Origin: Chloroflexota bacterium
Lineage (GTDB): Bacteria > Chloroflexota > Anaerolineae > Aggregatilineales > UBA2796
DNA: 5,540 nucleotides
Reading direction: 5' to 3'
NCBI GenBank assembly: GCA_017743585.1
Contig: JAGHYP010000186.1
Location: 1 to 5,540, forward strand
Each line of letters starts with the position of its first letter. Position 1 is the first letter of the stretch. A program made the translations under genes and the position numbers. Positions 1-4,771 of this stretch are shown piece after piece. A model generated the notes under the pieces. The model was given only the letters and a program-made list of their open reading frames with translations, was not told the DNA's origin and ran no database searches.

Positions 1-2
1 AC

Positions 3-407
3 CTGAATTTGTTGGTCAAAACGCTTGCGAAAGCGTCGCTGCGCGCCACAGGCAAGCCGACGATGGCGGAGATTGTCGTGGAGCGCGCCGCGGTTGAAAA
101 TAACCCGCCATTGCGCTGGGCGCTGCAAAAGTTCCCGAATCATCGCTTTGTGGACGCGCTCTCGAGCGCTGTGAACGCGCCGATAGCCATCGGCGTGCAG
201 CCTAAGCCTGAGCTGGGCGCTAGTTACGTCGGTCAGCGCCTTGCCACGCAGAGCAGCTGGTCGCTCGGCACGCTGCAATACTGGGATATTGTCAGCTGGG
301 CATACGATCGGCAGACGCGCGTCGCGCCGCAATTCGGCGGCCACGTCATCATCTGGGTGCGCGCTGATATCTACGGCGTGGCCGAGGCAGGCGAGCCAAG
401 CCGCTGA
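3..407 (+). CDS. C-terminal fragment of a membrane glycosyltransferase-like protein (5' end outside window)
   Basis: The frame is open from the first complete codon at 3 to a TGA at 405-407, giving 134 residues. The TTG at 9 has no ribosome site in front of it, so this is the tail of a longer gene. The visible part is soluble, with no membrane segment. It contains a stretch like PPLRWALQKFPNHRFVD, followed about 30 residues later by SYVGQRL, then a W-rich segment and a GGHVIIWVRADIYG ending. From memory, 'PL-W-L--FPN-R' followed by 'YVGQ' and a terminal 'WVR-D' resembles the extracytoplasmic C-terminus of large multi-spanning glycosyltransferase-like proteins (GT39/Agl23-like, TIGR03663 type) common in Chloroflexota. 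The membrane part and catalytic residues lie off the window, so the family call is tentative, but that this is a real gene end is well supported. It converges on the sigma-factor gene. Confidence 0.5.
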   Translation: MNLLVKTLAKASLRATGKPTMAEIVVERAAVENNPPLRWALQKFPNHRFVDALSSAVNAPIAIGVQPKPELGASYVGQRLATQSSWSLGTLQYWDIVSWAYDRQTRVAPQFGGHVIIWVRADIYGVAEAGEPSR

Positions 408-409
408 GG

Positions 410-437
410 CTTGAAGACGAACACTTGAAGACGAACA
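410..437. repeat. Perfect 14-bp tandem direct repeat
   Basis: The 14-mer CTTGAAGACGAACA occurs at 410-423 and again, immediately adjacent and without mismatch, at 424-437. It lies just after the stop codon of the left-edge gene, and its second copy overlaps the left arm of the hairpin at 434-463. Read on the minus strand it gives a T-rich tract after the hairpin, which may help termination of the sigma-factor transcript. The simplest origin is slippage or a small duplication. Two units are too few to call it a functional array. Confidence 0.85.
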
Positions 438-463
438 GAGGTCGCCTGAAAGCGACCTCTGTT
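434..463. terminator. Hairpin between convergent genes, probable shared terminator
   Basis: A perfect 12-bp inverted repeat has arms at 434-445 and 452-463 and a 6-nt loop CTGAAA. It starts 26 nt after the left gene's TGA, and on the minus strand it begins 9 nt after the sigma-factor stop, the usual place for a terminator serving two converging genes. On the plus strand no T-run follows (AGCGAAGTGC). On the minus strand the hairpin is followed by TCGTCTTCAAGTG, which is T-rich but not a clean U-tract. It therefore fits better as the terminator of the sigma gene, or as a transcript-end stabilising hairpin for both. Confidence 0.7.
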
Positions 464-472
464 AGCGAAGTG

Positions 473-1492
473 CTAATCGAGATATTCGGCAAGTTGCGAG
501 CTGCGATCGAGCGTGCGCAGCTTGTGCAGCGCCTCGTGCTGCAATTGACGGATGCGCTCGCGGCTATAGCCCATGATCTCGCCGATCTGCGCCATGCTGT
601 GGTCCTCGCCATCTTCAAAGCCGTAGCGCAGCCGCAGGATCTCAGCTTCGCGCTGTGGCAGCATGTTCAGCAGGCGCTCGATTGTCTCTGAGAGCAGCTG
701 ACGGCTCGCCGCTTGCTCTGGCAGCTCGCTTTCAGTATCCGCCAGCAGGTCTTCGCGCGGGCGATCTTCCTCATCAGTGGTCAGCTCGTCGATCTGCATC
801 GGCTCGCGCGCGGCGAGCAGGGTCGCTTGCACCTGCTCAACGGTCAGGCCGCAGGCAGCTGCAAGCTCTTCATACGTTGGCTCACGCCCAAGCCGCTGCG
901 ATAGCTCCTCAAATGTGCGGCGCAATCTGCCCCAGCGCTGCCCTTGATTGATCGGCAGGCGGATGGTGCGCCCGCTATCGCCGGCAGCGCGCGCAATGGT
1001 CTGGCGAATCCACCACGTGGCGTAAGTGCTGAGCCGCACGCCGCGATCGGGATCGAAGCGATCCACTGCCTTCATCAGGCCGAGATTGCCCTCTTGGATC
1101 AGGTCTGCCAGCGAGAGCCCGCGCCCTTGATAGGTCTTAGCGATGCTGACCACAAGGCGCGTGTTCGCCATGATCAGCGCCTGGCGCGCTTTGTTGCCCG
1201 CCTCGACCATCAACTCGAGCGTAGCGCGCTCTTCATTGGAAAGATTGGGATCGCTCTGCAGACGCTGCTTGGCTTGCTGACCGAGCCGCACGTCGTGCGC
1301 CAGCATCCGCTCAGCCTCGGCCGAGAGCGGCGAGGAGAGCGGACGGATGTCGCGGAAGTAAAACTGCACAAGGTCAGAGTCCACATCGGGCACAGGGCGC
1401 GCTGCGCGCTCCATGTACTCACTGATAGGCAAATCATCGGCTGCATAGGCCTCATCAGCAGGCTTCTTTGGCTTCGCTATGTGCTTGCTCAT
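473..1492 (-). CDS. RNA polymerase sigma-70 family factor, group 2-like (RpoD/SigA family)
   Basis: This 339-aa sigma factor directs RNA polymerase to promoters. The start is ATG at 1492 because AAGGAG lies 8 nt upstream. The longer frame from a TTG at 1537 adds 15 residues and lacks such a site. Domains: a basic tail (1-35) with no region 1.1, region 1.2 at about 38-72, and region 2 at about 105-180, with the core-binding stretch LADLIQEGNLGLMKAVDRFD and STYATWWIRQ. Region 3 spans about 182-260. Region 4 covers about 270-330, with LPQREAEILRLRYG and the helix-turn-helix ending SRERIRQLQHEAL-KLR. The melting tryptophans are W160 and W161. Absence of region 1.1 and the short length indicate a group 2 (alternative, housekeeping-like) factor, but a minor primary factor cannot be excluded. 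Region 2.4/3.0 departs from the canonical sequence: A167, N182 and Q185 stand where E. coli RpoD has T440, H455 and E458. The gene is divergent from the binding-protein operon and stops at TAG. Confidence 0.95.
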   Translation of the reverse strand: MSKHIAKPKKPADEAYAADDLPISEYMERAARPVPDVDSDLVQFYFRDIRPLSSPLSAEAERMLAHDVRLGQQAKQRLQSDPNLSNEERATLELMVEAGNKARQALIMANTRLVVSIAKTYQGRGLSLADLIQEGNLGLMKAVDRFDPDRGVRLSTYATWWIRQTIARAAGDSGRTIRLPINQGQRWGRLRRTFEELSQRLGREPTYEELAAACGLTVEQVQATLLAAREPMQIDELTTDEEDRPREDLLADTESELPEQAASRQLLSETIERLLNMLPQREAEILRLRYGFEDGEDHSMAQIGEIMGYSRERIRQLQHEALHKLRTLDRSSQLAEYLD

Positions 1493-1500
1493 TGGCTTAT

Positions 1501-1506
1501 CTCCTT
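1501..1506 (-). promoter_or_regulatory. Shine-Dalgarno of the sigma-factor gene
   Basis: On the minus strand AAGGAG is followed by 8 nt and then ATG at 1492-1490. This near-perfect site selects the 339-residue protein over the 354-residue frame that opens with TTG at 1537. Confidence 0.85.
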
Positions 1507-1535
1507 GCGTAAATTTTGCTCGGCTCTGCAAGAAC

Positions 1536-1563
1536 AAATTTTTTCGCGCCCTAGCTTTGTCAA
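1536..1563 (-). promoter_or_regulatory. Possible second, proximal promoter of the sigma-factor gene
   Basis: A perfect consensus -35 hexamer TTGACA is present on the minus strand (1563-1558). The best-placed -10, 16 nt on, is AAATTT (1541-1536), which matches TATAAT poorly. The -35 could be a chance match in AT-rich leader, or the site could be used by a different holoenzyme. It is listed only as a weak candidate downstream of the better promoter. Confidence 0.22.
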
Positions 1564-1578
1564 ATGCTTTTTGCGTCT

Positions 1579-1607
1579 ATGTTACACCTCTTTTGAAGGT
1601 TAGTCAA
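1579..1607 (-). promoter_or_regulatory. Sigma-70-type promoter of the sigma-factor gene
   Basis: On the minus strand TTGACT (1607-1602) is separated by exactly 17 nt from TAACAT (1584-1579). The -35 matches consensus at 5 of 6 positions and the -10 at 4 of 6, including the key first T, second A and last T. Transcription would start near 1572, leaving a leader of about 80 nt before the ATG. The sequence looks like a housekeeping promoter, with no properly spaced TG extension. Confidence 0.6.
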
Positions 1608-1712
1608 TAACTCGAAGATTAGCAAATGATGATAAAGCAACCTTGGCAAGGCGGCGCTAAGCGCGCAAAACCATAGAAAACTGGGGATTTTTGAGCAGCG
1701 CCCGAATCTTTA

Positions 1713-1751
1713 ACAAAGGTTTCACAAAGATGCGCTAGAGTTGAGCTAGAG
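1713..1751 (+). repeat. Short direct repeats spaced by 11 bp, operator-like
   Basis: ACAAAG occurs at 1713 and again at 1724. GCTAGAG occurs at 1734 and again at 1745. Both pairs are offset by 11 bp, about one helical turn, so each pair lies on one face of the DNA. They sit 40-78 bp upstream of the ATG of the binding-protein gene, where an activator or repressor would bind. Short repeats can arise by chance, so binding is only a suggestion. Confidence 0.35.
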
Positions 1752-1777
1752 CAAGCGGAGCCAGCGAACTCTGGCAC

Positions 1778-1783
1778 GAGGAG
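1778..1783 (+). promoter_or_regulatory. Shine-Dalgarno of the binding-protein gene
   Basis: GAGGAG is followed by 7 nt and then ATG at 1791. The good match and spacing fix the start of the interrupted gene and show that its initiation region is intact. Confidence 0.8.
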
Positions 1784-1790
1784 TGACTAA

Positions 1791-3011
1791 ATGCCCCCTT
1801 CGCGCGTCCTGTTTTTGATCATTCTAGGCGTCTCCGGGCTGATTGCGGCGATCATCGCCTTGAATAACCGTCCCCTCTCGCCTGAGGAGCGGGCGCAGCG
1901 CGATGCAACAGCCACTGCAGCGGCGCGCGACGTGCTGCGAGCGAACACGGTCAAGATCGTGGTCAGCTATGGCACGGAGAAGCGCCGCTGGCTTGAAGAT
2001 GCCACAGCGCGCTTCGAAGCCTTGCATCCGAACATAGACGTGGAGCTGATCGGCGAAGGCTCAATGGAAGCCTACCGCGCCCTGAGCAATGTCACCGATT
2101 CCAGCACCAATTATTGGCGCAACCGTCCTTTGCCGATTCTGTGGAGTCCCGGCGGGCGCATTCAGGTGGCAATGCTGAACGCCGATCAAGGGCGTGAATT
2201 CGCCACACAGTGCCGCGACCTTGTGCTATCGCCTCTGGCGTTCATCATGTGGAAAGATCGGGCAGATGCCTTCGAGGCGTTCTACAAAGATAAAGGCGGC
2301 GTGACCTTCGATAACCTCGTGGATGCGCTGAGCGCGCCGAAAGACGGCCGTTGGGCCGAGCTCAGCGGCGATCCAAACTAGGGACTTTTGAGAGTCGGCT
2401 ACACCAATCCGAACGAGTCTAACGGCGGCTTCATGTTCCTGATGGCGCTCACACACGCTTACCTCGACCGCACAGCCGCCGCGACCGTCGCCGAGCTGAC
2501 CGATCCGAAGTTCGCCGAATATGTGCGGCGCATCGCGCGCGCCGTCTCCATCGAGCCGCTCAACAGCTCAGGTATTCTGATGGACAACATGATGCGGCAA
2601 GGCCCTGCCACTTACGACCTCGTCATCTTGCATGAGGCATTGGCGATTGAAAACTATCAGATTGCAATAAAGCGCCATAACATTCCGCTGCGCGTTTTCT
2701 ATCCAAAGTACAATCTCTACTCTGAGCATCCGATGTGCTTGATCGATCATCCATCGTTCACGCCGCAACAACGCGAAGCCGCCAAAATCTATCAGGATTT
2801 TCTGCTCAGCCGCGAGATACAAGAGCTGGCGCGCGCCTACGGCTACCGCCCTGCCGTGACGGACGTGCCGATCTTCGTCGAAGGATCGCCCTTCAACGAC
2901 CCTGAAATCCGCGCTATGGGCGTCAGCAACAGTATCGGTCAAACGTTAGTACAGCCTGATGGCAACACGCTCAAGCAGATACTCGCCATCTGGAATCGCG
3001 TCGTCAACTGA
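1791..3011 (+). pseudogene. Membrane-anchored substrate-binding-protein-like gene interrupted by one in-frame TAG
   Basis: The gene has 406 codons, with TAG at codon 197 (2379-2381) and the natural TGA at 3009-3011. The frame is the same on both sides, so this is a single nonsense codon, not a frameshift. Residues 5-24 form one hydrophobic helix with no lipobox Cys, a signal anchor or uncleaved signal. The rest resembles a type-2 periplasmic binding fold and is clearly paralogous to the next gene's first 370 residues. Shared landmarks are SYGTEK--W, LWSP, CRDLVLSP, GYTNP--SNGG, YPK, DHP and REAA-IYQDFLL. Cys141 and Cys316, the only cysteines, match Cys131 and Cys302 of the paralogue. The protein ends where the paralogue's VWA domain begins. 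Read literally, the gene gives a 196-aa N-terminal piece (1791-2381) and a possible TTG-started 207-aa piece (2388-3011). The TTG has only AGGGA 3 nt away, so independent initiation is doubtful. Alternatives are sequence error, recent decay or readthrough. Confidence 0.8.
2379..2381 (+). other. In-frame amber codon replacing a Trp codon
   Basis: TAGGGAC (2379-2385) aligns with TGGGGAC (3571-3577) of the intact paralogue, where the TGG encodes Trp181. The neighbouring residues align without a gap: G-D-P-N-stop-G-L-L-R-V-G against G-K-P-Q-W-G-R-F-R-F-G. One G-to-A change accounts for the stop. The following base is G and there is no CARYYA-type readthrough context. Confidence 0.9.
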
Positions 3012-3016
3012 GTCAC

Positions 3017-3022
3017 GAGAGG
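3017..3022 (+). promoter_or_regulatory. Shine-Dalgarno of the SBP-VWA gene
   Basis: GAGAGG lies 8 nt before ATG at 3031. It selects this start over an in-frame ATG at 2959, which lies inside the preceding gene and would place 24 hydrophilic residues before the signal peptide. Confidence 0.75.
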
Positions 3023-3030
3023 TTATCGGA

Positions 3031-4743
3031 ATGGATAAGCGAACGCTCAGGACGCGCCGCGTGGCGCTTCTACTCACCCTGCTCGCGTTGATCGTCGCAG
3101 CGTGCGATAGCGACAGCGCTGTTGAGCAGCCGACACCGCTGCCGCCCGACGTCCTGCGCCTGCTCTTCACCTACGGCAGCGAGAAAGACGCTTGGGTGAA
3201 GGCGGTTACACGAACTTTCAACGCCGCCAATCAGCGGATCGCCTCTGGCAAGCGCGTGGTAGTCGAGCCAGTGCCGGTCGGCTCAGTGGAAGGCGGCATG
3301 GACATTGTAGAAGGTCGTGCGCAACCCGCTTTGTGGAGCCCTGCTAGCCGTCTGACGCTGCCTGTGGTGAACGAGGCGAATCTCGCCGCCAATGGCAAGC
3401 CTTTGGTGGAAGAGAGCGAGTGCCGCGATCTCGTCATCAGTCCGACCGTGATCGCGATGTGGCGACCGATGGCAGAGGCGCTCGGCTATCCTGAAAAAGC
3501 TATCGGCTGGGCAGATCTGCTCAAATTGGCGACCAGTCCTAACGGCTGGGCAGACTACGGCAAGCCGCAATGGGGACGTTTCCGCTTTGGTCACACGCAC
3601 CCTGATTTTTCTAACAGCGGTTTGCAATCCATCGTGGCAATTGCCTACGCCGCCACAGGCAAACAGCGCGGCATGACGCCTGAAGATATCGCCAAGCCTG
3701 ATGTGCAGCAGTTCATGCGCGAGATCGAAAGCTCCATTGCGCACTATGGACGCAGCACAGGCTTCTTCGGCGAGGCGATGGCCCTGCGCGGCACGCCTTA
3801 TTTGAGCGCGGCAGTCCTCTACGAGAACATCGTGATCGAGAACAACAGCGATCCGATCAAGCGCAGCCGTCTTGAGTTCCCGCTCGTGGCGATCTATCCT
3901 AAGGAAGGCGCGCTCCTCACCGATCATCCTGCTTGCATCCCTGACATGCCTTACATGACCGCTGAGCTGCGCGAAGCTGCCGAGCTGTATCGCAAATTCT
4001 TGCTGGAAGAAGCGCAACAGCGCCGCGCGCTTGAGTTCGGCTTCCGCCCTGCCGATCCCAGCATTCCGCTCACCGCGCCCTTCACGCCTGAGAACGGCGT
4101 CGATCCGCGCCAACCGCAGACCACGCTCGCTGTGCCTAGCGCTGCCACCATCCGCGCCATCCGCGAGCTTTGGGAGCAGCAAAAGCGCCCTGTCAATCTC
4201 ACCATGGTCTTCGATATCTCAGGCAGCATGCGCGAGCGCAATCGCATGGAAAACGCGCGTAATGGCGCTGCCGCCTTCGTAGACCAACTCAGCGATTCGG
4301 ATCGGCTGACGCTGATCGCTTTCAACGACAAGCAGACCGTCGTCTTCGACGATCTGCCCGTCGGGCCGAATCGCGAGCGCATGAAGCGCGAGATTCTGAG
4401 CTTGATCCCAGGCGGCGGCACTGCGCTCTACGACTCAATCGCCTTCGCCATTGAGCGCCAACAGGAGCGCCTCAGCCGCGACGCAATCAACGCCCTTGTG
4501 GTGATGACCGACGGCGAAGACAACCAAAGCAAGCGCTTCCTAGACGCCACCGCGCTGATGGATCGCTTCGGCATGACGGCAGAGAGCGAAGTGGATATCT
4601 CAATCTTCACCATCGGCTATGATCTGAACGAAGCAGGCTTGCGTCCGCTGCGCATCATCGCCGAGCGCGGGCGCGGCGCGTTCTACGAGGGCAAAGTGGA
4701 AAACATCCGCGAGGTCTATCTTGAGATCTCAACTTTCTTCTAG
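3031..4743 (+). CDS. Lipoprotein with substrate-binding domain and C-terminal VWA domain
   Basis: The 570-aa product opens with a basic n-region, a hydrophobic core and the lipobox VAAC, so Cys25 should be lipidated and the protein surface-anchored. Residues about 40-360 form a type-2 periplasmic-binding-like domain (SBP_bac_11-like by general appearance) with TYGSEKDAW, LWSP, CRDLVISP, FGHTHPDFSNSG and YPKEG. Residues about 388-570 form a von Willebrand A domain. Its metal-ion-dependent adhesion site is complete: D395-I-S397-G-S399, T464 in GGGTALYDS, and D494 in MTDGED. Such proteins are generally named 'substrate-binding and VWA domain-containing'. The ligand is unknown. Besides Cys25 there are only two cysteines, C131 and C302, both conserved in the paralogue upstream. 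The start at 3031 has GAGAGG 8 nt before it and lies 19 nt after the previous stop, so the two genes are probably cotranscribed. The stop is TAG. Transport is possible, but metal-dependent adhesion or sensing fits the VWA domain better. Confidence 0.93.
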   Translation: MDKRTLRTRRVALLLTLLALIVAACDSDSAVEQPTPLPPDVLRLLFTYGSEKDAWVKAVTRTFNAANQRIASGKRVVVEPVPVGSVEGGMDIVEGRAQPALWSPASRLTLPVVNEANLAANGKPLVEESECRDLVISPTVIAMWRPMAEALGYPEKAIGWADLLKLATSPNGWADYGKPQWGRFRFGHTHPDFSNSGLQSIVAIAYAATGKQRGMTPEDIAKPDVQQFMREIESSIAHYGRSTGFFGEAMALRGTPYLSAAVLYENIVIENNSDPIKRSRLEFPLVAIYPKEGALLTDHPACIPDMPYMTAELREAAELYRKFLLEEAQQRRALEFGFRPADPSIPLTAPFTPENGVDPRQPQTTLAVPSAATIRAIRELWEQQKRPVNLTMVFDISGSMRERNRMENARNGAAAFVDQLSDSDRLTLIAFNDKQTVVFDDLPVGPNRERMKREILSLIPGGGTALYDSIAFAIERQQERLSRDAINALVVMTDGEDNQSKRFLDATALMDRFGMTAESEVDISIFTIGYDLNEAGLRPLRIIAERGRGAFYEGKVENIREVYLEISTFF

Positions 4744-4771
4744 TCTCTATCTAATCCCTATCTAGAGCGGC

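Larger units (their letters stand above)
1608..1790. other. Divergent intergenic region upstream of the binding-protein operon
   Basis: This 183-bp stretch carries no gene on either strand that I can support. It contains a short dyad CCTTG-G-CAAGG (1641-1651), an AT-rich portion around 1665-1730, and the phased repeats described separately. A 5-bp hairpin GCCAG/CTGGC (1760-1764 and 1771-1775) lies just before the ribosome site of the next gene. I find no convincing -35/-10 pair on the plus strand. The nearest is TTAACA (1710-1715) with TAGAGT (1736-1741), but the spacer is 20 nt. The operon promoter is presumably here but is not of a form I can identify. Confidence 0.5.

Noticed and set aside
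1493..1537. Longer 354-residue sigma-factor frame starting at TTG 1537
   Set aside because: AAGGAG sits 8 nt before ATG 1492 and would lie inside the extended coding region. The extra 15 residues match nothing in the family.
944..1603. A 219-codon open frame on the plus strand opposite the sigma-factor gene
   Set aside because: It is antisense to the conserved sigma regions, lacks a plausible domain, and runs through the sigma promoter. It is a shadow frame.
2379..2381. Pyrrolysine or genome-wide TAG recoding
   Set aside because: The sigma gene (473-475) and the VWA gene (4741-4743) both end at TAG at natural protein ends, so TAG works as a stop here.
2379..2390. Frameshift or programmed frameshifting as the cause of the split binding-protein gene
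   Set aside because: Both halves are in the same frame (2388 minus 1791 is a multiple of 3), and the paralogue alignment is gap-free across the stop. No slippery heptamer is needed.
3283..4182. A 299-codon open frame on the minus strand opposite the binding domain of the SBP-VWA gene
   Set aside because: It lies wholly antisense to a gene with clear domains. Its product is Arg/His/Ala-rich with no recognisable motif, and open antisense frames are common at this GC content.
4747..4764. CTATCTA repeated at 4747 and 4758 between the VWA and PPC genes
   Set aside because: Two 7-mers in a short pyrimidine-rich spacer are likely chance. There is no hairpin or promoter pattern, and the spacing suggests continuous transcription.
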